Source: Photobacterium profundum
GTDB taxonomy: Bacteria; Pseudomonadota; Gammaproteobacteria; Enterobacterales; Vibrionaceae
Length of the DNA stretch: 64,000 nucleotides
Reading direction: 5' to 3'
NCBI RefSeq assembly: GCF_003026285.1
Contig: NZ_PYOD01000007.1
Location: 143,519-207,518, forward strand
The notes beneath the pieces are model-generated. The model had not been told where the DNA came from, did no database searches, and saw only the letters and a list, made by a program, of their open reading frames with translations. The position numbers and the translations under genes are program-made. Shown here one piece after another: positions 1 through 10,123 of the stretch. Each line of letters starts with the position of its first letter. Within the stretch, counting starts at the first letter, position 1.

Positions 1-37
1 ACTCCCATTGTGCATATGGGAGACAAGGAGCTAAACA

Positions 38-2158
38 ATGGACAATGTAGTACCTGCAGGTAAGCAAAAGAGTCGTGTTGCAAATACTGATGTAGCAAAC
101 CAAGATATTTTCACATGGATTGGTGAAGCATCACCTCTAGGCGCGACAGCAAAAGATAACGGCGTTAACTTTAGTCTCTATTCAAAAGATGCCACGAAAA
201 TCACTCTTCACCTGTTTCACCATCAGCATGCTGATGCACCTTTCATTTCTTTTGATCTAGACCCTATCCTTCATAAGCGTGGCCATTATTGGTTCATGTT
301 CGTAGGCAATATTGGTCATGGTCAGGTGTATGCTTTTCAAGTTAATGGTCCTTGGCAACCTGAGAAAGGGCTGCTATTTGATAAAGACAAAGTACTAATC
401 GATCCTTACAGCCATGCGGTTTGCTTCAGTCAAAATTACAGTCGCCAGCGAGCGATAGATCCTGGCTCAAACATGGATGCTTGTATGAAAAGCATTGTGG
501 TTGATCATCGTCATTTTGATTGGCAAGAATCACGAGCTCCCGGTCACCCTCTGACTGATACAGTTATCTATGAAATGCATGTCGCTGGGTTTACCAAACA
601 TCCATCATCTGGTGTTGCTGACGCTAAACGGGGCACATTTTCAGGCATTATTGAAAAAATACCGTACCTTAAAGAATTAGGCATAACGGCTGTTGAGTTA
701 ATGCCTGTACAACAGTTTGATATCCATGATGCACCTGAAGGGCGGCAGAATTATTGGGGCTATAGTCCGATAAACTTTTTTTCGGTTCATGCTCAATACA
801 GTGTTGAGAAAAATCCTATAGCCGCCATTGATGAATTTAAAATGTTAGTGCGCGAGTTACATAAAGCGGATATCGAAGTGATTCTGGATGTGGTGTTTAA
901 TCACACCGCTGAAGGTGATGAAAACGGTCCAACATTTTGTTTTAAAGGGTTACAGAGCAAAGCCTATTATTTGACTGAAGGTGATACTGGCAAGTTTGCT
1001 AACTATAGTGGTTGTGGCAATACCTGCAACGCGAATCATAGTGTCTTGCGTCGAATGATTATTGATGCATTGCATTTTTGGGTAACTGAAATGCGGGTTG
1101 ATGGCTTTCGTTTTGACTTAGCATCGGTGCTGGCTCGTGATGGTCAAGGTCATCCGATGAAAGAGCCGCCATTACTGTGGTCGATAGATTCAGATCCGAT
1201 TTTGAGTGGCACTAAGATCATTGCTGAAGCTTGGGATGCAGCAGGTTTGTACCAAGTCGGCTCGTTTATTGGCGATCGCTGGAATGAATGGAACGGTAAA
1301 TACCGCGATGATATACGCGCATTTTGGCGTGGCGACAGTGGCAGTGTAGAAACATTTGCCTCCCGTATTTTAGGCTCGCCTGATATTTACTGTAGCCACC
1401 ATCACTCGCCACATCGTTCAGTGAACTTCATCTGTGCCCATGATGGCTTTACGTTAAATGATCTTGTGAGTTACAACCAGAAGCATAATCACGCCAACGG
1501 GGAAGATAATCGCGATGGCGATAACCACAATATATCCTGTAATTATGGGGTTGAAGGGCCGACGCAGATAGCCGAAATAGATGCGATGAGGAATCGGCAA
1601 TGTAAAAATATGCTGGCAACGTTATTTTTGTCTTTAGGTACACCGATGATCAATATGGGGGATGAAGTGCGTCGTACCCAGCAAGGTAACAATAATGCGT
1701 ATTGCCAAGATAATGAGTTAAGTTGGTTTGACTGGCAACTTGTCGAACAGCATGCAGATCTTCACCGCTTTGTGAAACAGCTAAGCCTAATAAGAACCGC
1801 AGAGCCTACTATTGATTGGAACATGCACATGTCATTAAGCTCGGTTATCAAAAGCGTTGATATTAATTGGCATGGTGTACAGCCCAATCAACCCGATTGG
1901 TCGGAGCATTCACATTCGTTGGCGCTTACTGTGAACCATCCTTTAACCAAAAATGAGTTATACGTTATTTGTAATGCGTATTGGGACCCGCTTGAATTCA
2001 CTTTGCCTAATCGTGAGTACAGTGATTGGCATTTATTGATAAACACGGGACAAGCAAGCCCATTTGATATTTATGATATTGATGATGCACCAGCTTATAA
2101 GCCTGATAGCATTTTAGTCTTAGGGCGAAGTATGGTGGTAATGGTTGCTAAAAAGTGA
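38..2158 (+). CDS. glgX: Glycogen debranching enzyme, GlgX/isoamylase type (GH13)
   Basis: This enzyme would hydrolyse alpha-1,6 branch points of glycogen or limit dextrins in the cytoplasm. The 706-residue protein has an N-terminal isoamylase-type beta-sandwich (about residues 28-140) and then a GH13 barrel. Conserved region I is DVVFNH at about 284-289. The nucleophile lies in GFRFDLA (D360), the acid/base in AEAW (E397), and the third acidic residue in HDG (D469). The NGEDNRDGDNHN segment that follows is typical of GlgX and isoamylases. The ATG is preceded by AAGGAG at suitable spacing. Length is slightly above E. coli GlgX (about 657). No other glycogen gene lies within the window, so its operon context cannot be judged. 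Whether it prefers short phosphorylase-limit branches is not visible from sequence. Confidence 0.93.
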   Translation: MDNVVPAGKQKSRVANTDVANQDIFTWIGEASPLGATAKDNGVNFSLYSKDATKITLHLFHHQHADAPFISFDLDPILHKRGHYWFMFVGNIGHGQVYAFQVNGPWQPEKGLLFDKDKVLIDPYSHAVCFSQNYSRQRAIDPGSNMDACMKSIVVDHRHFDWQESRAPGHPLTDTVIYEMHVAGFTKHPSSGVADAKRGTFSGIIEKIPYLKELGITAVELMPVQQFDIHDAPEGRQNYWGYSPINFFSVHAQYSVEKNPIAAIDEFKMLVRELHKADIEVILDVVFNHTAEGDENGPTFCFKGLQSKAYYLTEGDTGKFANYSGCGNTCNANHSVLRRMIIDALHFWVTEMRVDGFRFDLASVLARDGQGHPMKEPPLLWSIDSDPILSGTKIIAEAWDAAGLYQVGSFIGDRWNEWNGKYRDDIRAFWRGDSGSVETFASRILGSPDIYCSHHHSPHRSVNFICAHDGFTLNDLVSYNQKHNHANGEDNRDGDNHNISCNYGVEGPTQIAEIDAMRNRQCKNMLATLFLSLGTPMINMGDEVRRTQQGNNNAYCQDNELSWFDWQLVEQHADLHRFVKQLSLIRTAEPTIDWNMHMSLSSVIKSVDINWHGVQPNQPDWSEHSHSLALTVNHPLTKNELYVICNAYWDPLEFTLPNREYSDWHLLINTGQASPFDIYDIDDAPAYKPDSILVLGRSMVVMVAKK

Positions 2159-2197
2159 ATATAATAATAGGTGAATGTTAAAGAAGAGAGGGTGAAG

Positions 2198-2407
2198 ATG
2201 TTGGCATGGTTGAAAAAATGTATCGCTCAGTATGATCAGTGGTGCGAACGTATGGGCTTTACACCCGAAAATAGGCGCTGTTGTGCGCCTATTCGTTATG
2301 ATGAAGATGATGCGCGACACCCCAAACGTCGAGCCGCACATTTTCAACAGAAAAAGTACAGTTCGCCCTCTGATTTACAGAATAAAAAGCGTTTTTATGT
2401 TGATTGA
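2198..2407 (+). CDS. Small DUF5363-like protein
   Basis: This is a 69-residue cytoplasmic protein beginning MLAWLKK. It has a Trp- and Cys-containing N-terminal half (YDQWCERMG...ENRRCC) and a charged, basic C-terminal half. The pattern matches my memory of the Vibrionaceae small family DUF5363, which has no known function. I chose the ATG at 2198 because AGAGAGGG lies just upstream; an in-frame GTG at 2171 would add nine residues. The end overlaps the start of the following TatD-family gene by 11 bases, which suggests translational coupling. It has no membrane segment or signal peptide. Confidence 0.72.
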   Translation: MLAWLKKCIAQYDQWCERMGFTPENRRCCAPIRYDEDDARHPKRRAAHFQQKKYSSPSDLQNKKRFYVD

Positions 2408-3191
2408 TAGCCATTGTCATTTTGATTTTGCCCCTTTTATAGATGCCCCAGAACATTACCTAACATTGGCAAAAGATGCGGGGGTTAAGCGTATTATTAT
2501 TCCTTCTGTAGGGGAGAGAAATTGGCATGCAGTTGAGCAGTTAAGTCACCAATTTAATGAGTTGTATTACGCTCTGGGCTTACATCCTTTCTTTAGCCAT
2601 GAACATTCGGAATGCGCTTTACCGTTACTGAAAGAACGGCTCCAAAAAGTGTCTCAATATTCAGACGCTTATCGAGAAAAGTGCGTTGCTATCGGTGAGT
2701 GTGGACTAGACTTTGTCATTGCTAATGCAGATAAAGAGCAACAAATAGAGTTGCTTAGCGAACAGGTAATGTTAGCCAATCAGTTTGACTTACCCGTTAT
2801 TTTGCATTGTCGTAAAGCATTTCCTGAATTGATGAAAGTTTTGAGACAAAATCTACCCATTGCAGGTGGTGTTTATCATGCATTTAGTGGTAGCTATCAA
2901 CAAGCAAAGCAACTTATTGATCTAGGTATCAAAATTGGCGTAGGTGGATCGATTACATATAGCCGTGCCAGTAAAACTCGCCATACAATAGGGTCTCTAC
3001 CGTTGGTAGAACTCATATTAGAGACCGATGCACCAGATATGCCGATATCAGGGTTCCAAGGTGAGCCTAATCGCCCTGATAGGGTATGTAATATATTGCG
3101 AACTTTAGCGAGTATTAGAATGGAATCTGAACAGGTGATAGAAGAGGTGACAACCTTAACTACCGCTGAACTATTTCGTATTTCATTGTGA
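2397..3191 (+). CDS. yjjV: TatD-family metal-dependent hydrolase (YjjV-like)
   Basis: This is a TIM-barrel hydrolase of the TatD family. Family members act as metal-dependent DNases or phosphoesterases, but YjjV's physiological substrate is unclear. The 264-residue protein shows the metal ligands in order: HCHFDF near the N-terminus, GECGLDF, HCRKAF, HAFSGS and ETDAPDMP. The reading frame is open further upstream, but the ATG at 2397 starts directly at MLIDSHCHFDF, the expected family N-terminus. It overlaps the end of the DUF5363-like gene by 11 bases. In E. coli yjjV also sits beside the deo locus, and here it precedes nupC and deoCABD, which supports the assignment. Confidence 0.88.
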   Translation: MLIDSHCHFDFAPFIDAPEHYLTLAKDAGVKRIIIPSVGERNWHAVEQLSHQFNELYYALGLHPFFSHEHSECALPLLKERLQKVSQYSDAYREKCVAIGECGLDFVIANADKEQQIELLSEQVMLANQFDLPVILHCRKAFPELMKVLRQNLPIAGGVYHAFSGSYQQAKQLIDLGIKIGVGGSITYSRASKTRHTIGSLPLVELILETDAPDMPISGFQGEPNRPDRVCNILRTLASIRMESEQVIEEVTTLTTAELFRISL

Positions 3192-3205
3192 TATCACTCT
3201 CAGAT

Positions 3206-3231
3206 CGAAACGTTTGCGCGAAACGTTTGCG
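3206..3231. promoter_or_regulatory. Tandem 13-mer with LacI/PurR-family operator character
   Basis: Two perfect, directly abutting copies of CGAAACGTTTGCG lie at 3206-3218 and 3219-3231. Each contains AAACGTTTGCG, which matches the right half of the PurR-type operator core, and AAACGTTT is itself palindromic. They sit 18 bases upstream of the distal CRP site of the nupC promoter. A LacI-family nucleoside regulator (CytR or PurR) is a plausible binder, but this is inference from the half-site only. Confidence 0.45.
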
Positions 3232-3248
3232 TGAATGAATGATCTTAG

Positions 3249-3343
3249 TGTGATTGTCATCACAATTACCGCTAAACTTACATCTCCTTTCCTTGGAAAG
3301 TGTGATGTCCGCATTACTTTATAGTTACCTGGATGAGTATAAT
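3249..3343 (+). promoter_or_regulatory. nupC promoter with tandem CRP sites
   Basis: A perfect CRP site, TGTGA-N6-TCACA, occupies 3249-3264. A second, half-conserved site starting TGTGA occupies 3301-3316, exactly 52 bases downstream. A perfect -10 hexamer TATAAT lies at 3338-3343, placing the start near 3350. The CRP centres then fall at about -93.5 and -41.5, almost the geometry of E. coli deoP2 and other CytR-regulated promoters, where CytR binds between two CRP dimers. I could not identify a CytR octamer pair in 3265-3300. CRP activation with CytR-type anti-activation is inferred. Confidence 0.75.
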
Positions 3344-3411
3344 GCTGCCGGACTCTTAATGAGCCAAATTGTCGAGACGCCAAACTTAACTATAAAGGGA
3401 TGCCATAAACT

Positions 3412-4665
3412 ATGAGCATGTTTATGAGCCTGGTTGGGATGGTAGTATTGCTAGGTCTAGCACTTCTATTATCTGATAACCGTAAAGCTATTAATTTACG
3501 TACTGTTGGTGGCGCATTTGCCATTCAATTTTTGTTGGGTGCATTTATTCTTTATGTACCTTGGGGCAAGGACGTTCTAGGTGCTGCGAGTAGCGGTGTT
3601 CAGAGCGTTATCGATTACGGTAACACTGGTATCGAATTCTTATTCGGTAGCTTAGTTAACTTTTCTGTTGAAGGTATTGGTTTTATCTTCGCCTTTAAAG
3701 TACTACCAACAGTAATCTTCTTCTCTGCACTTATTAGCGTTTTCTACTACTTGGGTGTTATGCAAGTAGTAATCAATGTTCTTGGTGGTGGTCTAAGAAA
3801 AGTATTAGGTACATCAAACGCGGAATCAATGTCTGCAACTGCTAACATTTTTGTTGGTCAAACAGAAGCGCCACTTGTTGTGCGTCCGTTTGTACCAAAG
3901 ATGACGCAATCTGAGTTGTTTGCAGTAATGTGTGGTGGTCTAGCATCTGTTGCTGGTGGTGTTCTTGCTGGTTATGCTGCAATGGGTGTTCCTCTAGAAT
4001 ACTTGATCGCAGCATCTTTCATGGCAGCCCCTGGTGGTCTACTGTTTGCTAAAATCATCAAGCCTGAAACTGAAGAGCCTATCGAGCAATTAGCATCTGA
4101 TGCTGATTCTGCTGACGATAAGCCTGCTAACGTAATTGATGCGGCAGCTGGCGGTGCGTCTTCTGGTATGCAACTAGCACTAAACATTGGTGCAATGCTA
4201 TTGGCTTTCGTTGGTCTAATTGCATTAGTTAACGGTATGCTAGGTGGCATCGGTGGTTGGTTCGGTATGCCTGAACTAACACTAGAACTTATTCTTGGTT
4301 ATGTATTCCAACCTCTAGCATTCCTAATCGGTGTGCCATGGGAAGATGCAAATATTGCTGGTTCTTTCATTGGTCAGAAACTGATCCTGAACGAATTTGT
4401 TGCTTACTTAGGTTACGTACCGTACCTAGGCGATGCGGCTCCAGTTATCCTTGCTGAGAAGACGAAAGTAATCATTTCTTTCGCACTATGTGGTTTTGCT
4501 AACTTATCTTCAGTAGCAATCCTACTAGGTGGTCTTGGTAGCATTGCTCCAAACCGTCGTCACGATATCGCTCGTTTCGGTATGCGTGCAGTAGCTGCAG
4601 GTACATTATCTAACCTAATGTCTGCAACAATCGCTGGTTTGTTCTTCTCACTAAGCGCAATGTAA
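3412..4665 (+). CDS. nupC: NupC-family concentrative nucleoside transporter
   Basis: This is an inner-membrane nucleoside:cation symporter that would supply the deo catabolic enzymes encoded just downstream. The 417-residue protein is hydrophobic throughout. It carries the CNT signature [12 protein letters not shown] in its middle, EFVAYLG, and a C-terminal [21 protein letters not shown] block. An acidic loop (about residues 222-245) interrupts the membrane segments. Length is close to NupC (400). The ATG is preceded by AAAGGGA; a second in-frame ATG lies four codons later. Whether the coupling ion is H+ or Na+ cannot be told here. Expression is probably controlled by the CRP-type promoter at 3249-3343, and a strong terminator follows. 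Confidence 0.92.
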   Translation: MSMFMSLVGMVVLLGLALLLSDNRKAINLRTVGGAFAIQFLLGAFILYVPWGKDVLGAASSGVQSVIDYGNTGIEFLFGSLVNFSVEGIGFIFAFKVLPTVIFFSALISVFYYLGVMQVVINVLGGGLRKVLGTSNAESMSATANIFVGQTEAPLVVRPFVPKMTQSELFAVMCGGLASVAGGVLAGYAAMGVPLEYLIAASFMAAPGGLLFAKIIKPETEEPIEQLASDADSADDKPANVIDAAAGGASSGMQLALNIGAMLLAFVGLIALVNGMLGGIGGWFGMPELTLELILGYVFQPLAFLIGVPWEDANIAGSFIGQKLILNEFVAYLGYVPYLGDAAPVILAEKTKVIISFALCGFANLSSVAILLGGLGSIAPNRRHDIARFGMRAVAAGTLSNLMSATIAGLFFSLSAM

Positions 4666-4689
4666 TTCCTGACTCTGTCAGCACAAAAA

Positions 4690-4718
4690 CGCCACAGCTT
4701 GCTGTGGCGTTTTTTTTT
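4690..4718 (+). terminator. Intrinsic terminator of nupC
   Basis: A perfect 8-bp stem (CGCCACAG / CTGTGGCG) with a CTTG loop is followed by nine T residues. An A-run before the stem makes it potentially bidirectional. Confidence 0.93.
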
Positions 4719-5605
4719 GCCGTTTAAAAGTGAAAAGTAAAGCTGATACCACCTACACTATTATCTGTTTACATTTACTGGCTAATATTAAGAGTAACGG
4801 CATCAGCGCTTTATAATTGGCACCATAGGCTGATTCAATTGCTGTCTTGTTCTTGCTGGTTTTCCTGCGCAACGTTATAACCATTTACTTCGCCATATTG
4901 GTATTAGCATCATTGTTTCCAAATCACCCTAATGATCAACAGATTTGGTAAAAACTAGCCTTGCCGTGTTTCTTTCCTTCATAAAATCGATTGCGCTCCG
5001 TTTTCTGCTCTATTCTTTTGATAGCATCTTGCATATTGATTCAAACCATACTTTGTATCGCAACGGTCTAGACCTATGAATATCTTATTGATGGGATAAT
5101 TAATCGATAATTTATGAATATATGAGTAATGGTTTATTACTGATTGTTGTGGTTTGAATGGGATTAACCATTACTTATTAATTAGTTAGGGTTAATTCTC
5201 AAGGTAAACACATTGTCCACGTGTGGAAACACGACTTTGATGGTGACGTGCATCGGACCTTGGTATTATTAGGGCGTACCATCATAAAAAGGCACCTGTT
5301 GTTTCAGCGTTAGCTAACCATGATGGAAGAACTGTCACGGTTTTGCTGAACAACACGAACTTGCAAGACGTTGGTTGATTCGTCTCTGTATTACAGATGA
5401 AAAAAACATAACGTCTCGCGCGGTGAAAAGGATAGCAATCAAGTAAAACGATCTCGCGTTGTTTACTTGAGTCTTCAAGGAATCAAGTCCGCTTATCTAA
5501 CTGTTCGCTGTCAGCGGGCCGTTTGGCGGTATGAAAAGACGTATCGTTAAGCGTATGGAACAGTTTCTATAAGCTTGGTAGAAAATAACTGGACTGGAGA
5601 TAGTC
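4719..5605. other. Gene-free region upstream of deoC
   Basis: I see no convincing gene in these 887 bases. A perfect 10-bp inverted repeat, AGTAATGGTT (5125-5134) and AACCATTACT (5166-5175), encloses 31 bases. On the minus strand near 4900-4836 a short open stretch reads like a protein tail (QYGEVNGYNVAQENQQEQ) before a stop. On the plus strand near 5340-5445 another open stretch reads AEQHELARRWLIRLC. Both lack starts and could be decayed gene remnants. The deoC promoter should lie near the right end, but I found no CRP palindrome like the one before nupC. Confidence 0.5.
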
Positions 5606-6379
5606 ATGAGCGATTTAAAAGCTGCTGCATTACGTGCATTAAAATTAATGGATCTTACAACTCTGAACGATGACGACACTGATGAAAAAGTGATCGCGCT
5701 TTGTAAGAATGCTAAAACAGCTGTAGGCAACACTGCAGCAGTATGTATTTACCCACGTTTCATTCCTGCTGCTAAGAAGCAGTTACGTGAACAAGGTACA
5801 CCAGAAGTACGTATTGCAACGGTTACTAACTTCCCACATGGTAACGACGATATTGAAATCGCAGTTGCTGAAACAAAAGCGGCTGTTGCATACGGCGCTG
5901 ATGAAGTTGACGTTGTATTCCCATACCGTGCATTAATTGCTGGTAATTCAGAAGTTGGTTTTGAGCTAGTTAAGCAATGTAAAGCTGCATGTGGCGATAT
6001 TCTGCTTAAAGTTATCATCGAAACGGGTGAGCTTAAGACTGAAGCGCTAATCAAGCAGGCTTCTGAGCTTTCGATCAAAGCCGGTGCAGATTTCATCAAA
6101 ACATCAACGGGTAAAGTACCTGTTAACGCAACACCAGAAGCAGCAGAAATTATGCTGACAGTAATTAAAGATATGGATGTTGCTAAAACAGTTGGTTTTA
6201 AACCAGCTGGTGGCGTTCGTACTGCAGAAGATGCTCAAGCATTCCTTGCTATGGCAGACCGCATTCTTGGTGGTGACTGGGCTGACAACATGCACTACCG
6301 TTTTGGTGCATCAAGCCTACTTGCAAACTTATTGCACACTTTAGGTGAAGGCGAAGAAGCGGCTCAAGGCGGCTACTAA
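5606..6379 (+). CDS. deoC: Deoxyribose-phosphate aldolase
   Basis: DeoC cleaves 2-deoxyribose-5-phosphate to glyceraldehyde-3-phosphate and acetaldehyde, the last step of deoxynucleoside catabolism, in the cytosol. The 257-residue protein matches the class I DERA family. The Schiff-base lysine is in FIKTSTGK (K165), the second active-site lysine in GFKPAGG (K199), and the acidic residue in [12 protein letters not shown] precedes the ATG. Length matches E. coli DeoC (259). It is the first gene of the deoCAB(D) cluster, although a 200-base gap with a hairpin separates it from deoA. Confidence 0.96.
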   Translation: MSDLKAAALRALKLMDLTTLNDDDTDEKVIALCKNAKTAVGNTAAVCIYPRFIPAAKKQLREQGTPEVRIATVTNFPHGNDDIEIAVAETKAAVAYGADEVDVVFPYRALIAGNSEVGFELVKQCKAACGDILLKVIIETGELKTEALIKQASELSIKAGADFIKTSTGKVPVNATPEAAEIMLTVIKDMDVAKTVGFKPAGGVRTAEDAQAFLAMADRILGGDWADNMHYRFGASSLLANLLHTLGEGEEAAQGGY

Positions 6380-6389
6380 GTCTGAATAA

Positions 6390-6414
6390 ATAAGGTGGCG
6401 TAATGCCACCTTAT
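6390..6414 (+). terminator. Hairpin between deoC and deoA
   Basis: A perfect 10-bp stem (ATAAGGTGGC / GCCACCTTAT) has a GTAAT loop. It is followed only by a weak, interrupted T-run, so partial termination or an mRNA-stabilising hairpin is more likely than full termination. Confidence 0.55.
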
Positions 6415-6580
6415 CTTAGCTCTACCTGTGACTATTCATTGTTTCTGTTAAAACAACACAATACTTGTGTGGATCGCTGCGCCTTAATGCTGGCGAATTA
6501 TGGGGAATAACTGATATTTCTCATTTAAAAACAATCGAATAGTTATCTATCCTACGACCAACTTTTGATTGGGGAATACC

Positions 6581-7912
6581 ATGTATTTACCGCAAGAAAT
6601 AATTAGAAAAAAACGTGATAACGTTGAATTAACTGCTGACGAAATTAATTTTTTCATTCAAGGCATCGCAAAAGATACTGTGTCTGAAGGTCAAATTGCT
6701 GCGTTTGCAATGGCAATTTACTTTAATGATATGACCATGAATGAGCGTGTAGCACTGACCTGTGCAATGCGTGATTCTGGCATGGTAATCGATTGGAGCC
6801 ACATGAACTTTGATGGCCCAATCGTCGACAAACATTCTACCGGTGGTGTAGGTGACGTAACATCTTTGATGCTTGGCCCTATGGTTGCAGCATGTGGTGG
6901 TTTCGTACCAATGATTTCAGGCCGAGGCTTGGGACACACTGGCGGTACGCTAGATAAATTAGAATCAATTCCTGGTTACAATATCACCCCTACCAATGAC
7001 GTATTCGGTCAAGTAACCAAAGATGCAGGTGTAGCGATTATTGGCCAGACAGGCGATCTTGCACCAGCAGATAAGCGTGTATACGCCACTCGTGACGTAA
7101 CAGCGACGGTAGATAATATCTCATTGATCACTGCTTCTATCTTGTCGAAAAAACTGGCTGCGGGCTTAGGCTCTTTGGTTATGGATGTGAAAGTAGGTTC
7201 GGGCGCATTCATGCCAACTTACGAAGCATCTGAAGACTTGGCTAAATCGATCGTGGCTGTGGCAAATGGTGCTGGCACCAAAACGACAGCATTATTGACA
7301 GATATGAATCAAGTATTGGCGTCTACTGCCGGTAATGCTTTGGAAGTGCGCGAAGCCGTACAATTCCTCACCGGTGAATACCGTAACCCTCGCTTATTTG
7401 AAGTGACCATGGCATTGTGTGCTGAAATGCTTGTAAACAGTGGCTTAGCCTCAGATATTGAGCAAGCACGTGAGAAGTTACAAGCGGTTCTGGATAACGG
7501 TAAAGCAGCAACATGCTTCGGCAAAATGGTTGCAGGTTTAGGTGGCCCAGTCGATTTCATGGAAAATTACGACAACTACCTAGAGAAAGCAGAGATTGCT
7601 AAGCCAGTGTTTGCTGAAACAACAGGTTACGCTTACGCCATGGATACTCGTGGTTTAGGAATGGCGGTTGTTGGCATGGGTGGCGGTCGCCGTGTGGCGA
7701 GTGACAGCATTGATTACGCAGTAGGTTTAAGCGACATGATCCGTTTGGGTGATGAAGTGAATACAGATACCGCGTTATGTGTGATTCACGCTCGTAGCGA
7801 AGCACAGTGGCAAGAAGCGGCAAATGCCGTACGTGCTAATATCACTATTGCTGATGAAAAGCCTGCGCCAACCCCTGACGTTTACCGTCGTATTCGCGCT
7901 GAAGATATTTAA
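6581..7912 (+). CDS. deoA: Thymidine phosphorylase
   Basis: DeoA phosphorolyses thymidine (and deoxyuridine) to the base and 2-deoxyribose-1-phosphate. The 443-residue protein, counted from the ATG at 6581, matches the family length (440 in E. coli). It carries the phosphorylase signature around residues 79-115, including [20 protein letters not shown] and the KLESIPG block. GGGGAA lies six bases before the ATG; a TTG four codons upstream is open but has no better support. deoB follows after 10 bases, so the two are probably co-transcribed. Confidence 0.96.
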   Translation: MYLPQEIIRKKRDNVELTADEINFFIQGIAKDTVSEGQIAAFAMAIYFNDMTMNERVALTCAMRDSGMVIDWSHMNFDGPIVDKHSTGGVGDVTSLMLGPMVAACGGFVPMISGRGLGHTGGTLDKLESIPGYNITPTNDVFGQVTKDAGVAIIGQTGDLAPADKRVYATRDVTATVDNISLITASILSKKLAAGLGSLVMDVKVGSGAFMPTYEASEDLAKSIVAVANGAGTKTTALLTDMNQVLASTAGNALEVREAVQFLTGEYRNPRLFEVTMALCAEMLVNSGLASDIEQAREKLQAVLDNGKAATCFGKMVAGLGGPVDFMENYDNYLEKAEIAKPVFAETTGYAYAMDTRGLGMAVVGMGGGRRVASDSIDYAVGLSDMIRLGDEVNTDTALCVIHARSEAQWQEAANAVRANITIADEKPAPTPDVYRRIRAEDI

Positions 7913-7922
7913 TGGAGTTTAA

Positions 7923-9143
7923 ATGAAACGTTCAATTATCCTAGTTCTCGATTCTTTCGGTATCGGCGCAACAGAAGACGCTGTTGACTTTGGTGACGTA
8001 GGTTCAAATACCATGGGTCACATTGCTCAGGCATGTGCACGTGGCGAAGCTGATAACGGTGATCGTAGTGGTCCACTTCACCTACCTAACTTAAATAAAC
8101 TTGGTTTAGGTAAAGCGTGTGAAGAATCTTCTGGTTACTTTCCTGAAGGCTTAGATCCAAGTGTTGAAATTACTGGCGCTTACGGTCATGCCAAAGAATT
8201 ATCATCAGGCAAAGATACCCCATCAGGTCACTGGGAAATTGCAGGCGTACCCGTATTGTTTGATTGGGGTTACTTCTCTGATCTCGACAACAGTTTTCCG
8301 AAAGAGCTGACAGATCGCATCCTAAAGCGTGCGAACCTACCTGGCTTCTTAGGTAACTGCCATGCATCTGGTACACACGTATTGGATGCATTGGGTGAAG
8401 AACACATGAAGACGGGCATGCCTATCTTCTATACCTCTGCAGATTCGGTATTCCAAATTGCATGTCATGAAGAAACGTTTGGTTTAGATAACTTGCTAAC
8501 ACTGTGCCAAATCGCACGTGAAGAGCTGGAAGACTATAATATTGGTCGTGTAATTGCGCGTCCATTTACAGGTCCAGGTAAAGGGCAATTTGAACGCACG
8601 GGTAACCGTCGTGATTTATCTCTTGAGCCACCAGCAACAACAGTACTGCAGAAGTTAGTAGATGAGAAAGGCGGTGACGTTATTTCTATCGGCAAAATTT
8701 CCGATATCTATGCAGGCTGTGGTATCACTAAAAAAGTGAAAGCGAATGGTATTCCTGCTCTGTTTGAAGCAACGCTTGAGCAAATTAAACAAGCGGGAGA
8801 TAACAGCTTAGTCTTTACTAACTTTGTAGATTTCGATTCAGCTTATGGCCACCGCCGTAATGTTGCAGGTTATGCTGCAGCCCTTGAATACTTTGATAAG
8901 CGCTTACCAGAAGTGCTAGAACTGCTTCAAGAAGATGATGTATTAATTCTGACCGCGGATCATGGTTGTGATCCAACATGGGAAGGTACAGATCATACGC
9001 GTGAGCATATCCCTGTAATCGTAACGGGTCCTAAGATTCCTGCTGGATCTTTAGGTCGTCGTGAAACATTTGCAGATATTGGTCAAAGCCTTGCAGAGTA
9101 TTACGGTACATCTGACATGGAATACGGTAAGTCATTCCTGTAA
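7923..9143 (+). CDS. deoB: Phosphopentomutase
   Basis: DeoB interconverts (deoxy)ribose-1-phosphate and (deoxy)ribose-5-phosphate, linking the phosphorylases DeoA and DeoD to the aldolase DeoC. The 406-residue protein is an alkaline-phosphatase-superfamily metalloenzyme. It starts with the metal-binding segment VLDSFGIGA, contains the [10 protein letters not shown] phospho-threonine region, and ends with the ligand pair TADHGCDP and DHTREHIP. It begins 10 bases after deoA, indicating an operon. Confidence 0.96.
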   Translation: MKRSIILVLDSFGIGATEDAVDFGDVGSNTMGHIAQACARGEADNGDRSGPLHLPNLNKLGLGKACEESSGYFPEGLDPSVEITGAYGHAKELSSGKDTPSGHWEIAGVPVLFDWGYFSDLDNSFPKELTDRILKRANLPGFLGNCHASGTHVLDALGEEHMKTGMPIFYTSADSVFQIACHEETFGLDNLLTLCQIAREELEDYNIGRVIARPFTGPGKGQFERTGNRRDLSLEPPATTVLQKLVDEKGGDVISIGKISDIYAGCGITKKVKANGIPALFEATLEQIKQAGDNSLVFTNFVDFDSAYGHRRNVAGYAAALEYFDKRLPEVLELLQEDDVLILTADHGCDPTWEGTDHTREHIPVIVTGPKIPAGSLGRRETFADIGQSLAEYYGTSDMEYGKSFL

Positions 9144-9167
9144 TTCAGGTTAATGATTTCGCATTTT

Positions 9168-9218
9168 GCTATTTCACTGATTAAGAGGCTATTTATATTT
9201 GCCCCTTAGTGAAATAGC
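9168..9218 (+). repeat. Long inverted repeat between deoB and deoD
   Basis: A perfect 11-bp arm GCTATTTCACT (9168-9178) pairs with AGTGAAATAGC (9208-9218). Pairing extends inward with few mismatches around TAAGAGGC / GCCCCTTA. No T-run follows, so I read this as an intercistronic RNA hairpin (processing or stability element) rather than a classical terminator. Confidence 0.55.
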
Positions 9219-9280
9219 AGCTATTAGTAATGACAGAAAACGCGACTTAGTGTTTATAAAAACGAAATAAGGACACAACT

Positions 9281-10006
9281 ATGGCTACTCCACATATTAA
9301 TGCTGAAATGGGTGATTTTGCTGACGTAGTACTGATGCCGGGTGATCCATTACGCGCGAAGTACATTGCAGAAACTTTTCTACAAGACGTAAAAGAAGTA
9401 TGTAACGTACGTAGTATGTTTGGTTATACCGGTACTTATAAAGGTCGTAAGATCTCTGTTATGGGTCACGGTATGGGTATCCCTTCTTGTTCTATCTACG
9501 CGACAGAGTTAATTAAAGACTTTGGTGTTAAGAAAATTATTCGTGTGGGTAGCTGTGGTGCAGTACGTGATGACGTGAAACTACGCGATGTAGTTATCGG
9601 CATGGGCGCATCAACAGACTCTAAAGTAAACCGTATCCGTTTTGGCGGCCACGATTTTGCTGCGATTGCTGATTTCGGTATGGTACAAAATGCCGTTGAT
9701 GCAGCAAAAGCAAAAGGTATCCCTGTTAAAGTGGGTAACATCTTCTCTGCTGATCTGTTCTACAATCCTGACTTTGAATTTTTCAAAACGATGGATAAAT
9801 ACGGTATCGTAGGCGTAGAAATGGAAGCGGCTGGTATCTACGGTGTAGCTGCTGAGTTTGGTGCTAAAGCACTGACTATCTGTACTGTTTCAGACCACAT
9901 TCTACGTGGTGAAGCGACAACATCTGAAGAGCGTCAACTAACGTTCAATGAAATGATGGAAATCGCACTTGAATCTGTATTGCTAGGTGATGCAGACGAA
10001 GCATAA
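9281..10006 (+). CDS. deoD: Purine-nucleoside phosphorylase, DeoD type
   Basis: DeoD phosphorolyses purine (deoxy)nucleosides to the free base and (deoxy)ribose-1-phosphate; family members are trimers of dimers. The 241-residue protein shows [12 protein letters not shown] near the N-terminus, the RVGSCGAV phosphate-binding segment, [11 protein letters not shown], and the catalytic-Asp motif TVSDHI. Length is near the usual 236-239. It lies 137 bases beyond deoB with a large hairpin between, so it may be read from the same transcript or partly from its own promoter. A clear terminator follows. Confidence 0.96.
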   Translation: MATPHINAEMGDFADVVLMPGDPLRAKYIAETFLQDVKEVCNVRSMFGYTGTYKGRKISVMGHGMGIPSCSIYATELIKDFGVKKIIRVGSCGAVRDDVKLRDVVIGMGASTDSKVNRIRFGGHDFAAIADFGMVQNAVDAAKAKGIPVKVGNIFSADLFYNPDFEFFKTMDKYGIVGVEMEAAGIYGVAAEFGAKALTICTVSDHILRGEATTSEERQLTFNEMMEIALESVLLGDADEA

Positions 10007-10040
10007 TTTATCGATAATTCGATAATAGTAAACCAGATAT

Positions 10041-10071
10041 AAAAAAGACGACCACGAGGTCGTCTTTTTTT
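10041..10071. terminator. Bidirectional terminator between deoD and smp
   Basis: A stem GACGACC / GGTCGTC with an ACGA loop is flanked by six A and seven T residues. It can end deoD on plus and the convergent smp-like gene on minus. Confidence 0.92.
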
Positions 10072-10123
10072 ATGACTGCAAGCTAACGGCTAAGTATTCT
10101 GGTGTAAATTGGTTGCTTGATTA

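Noticed and set aside
3183..3383. A 66-residue minus-strand frame over the nupC promoter
   Set aside because: It spans the CRP sites and -10 box and has no protein-like character.
5749..6099. A minus-strand open frame inside deoC
   Set aside because: The plus-strand deoC frame is complete with its catalytic lysines, and the antisense frame lacks a ribosome-binding site and family features.
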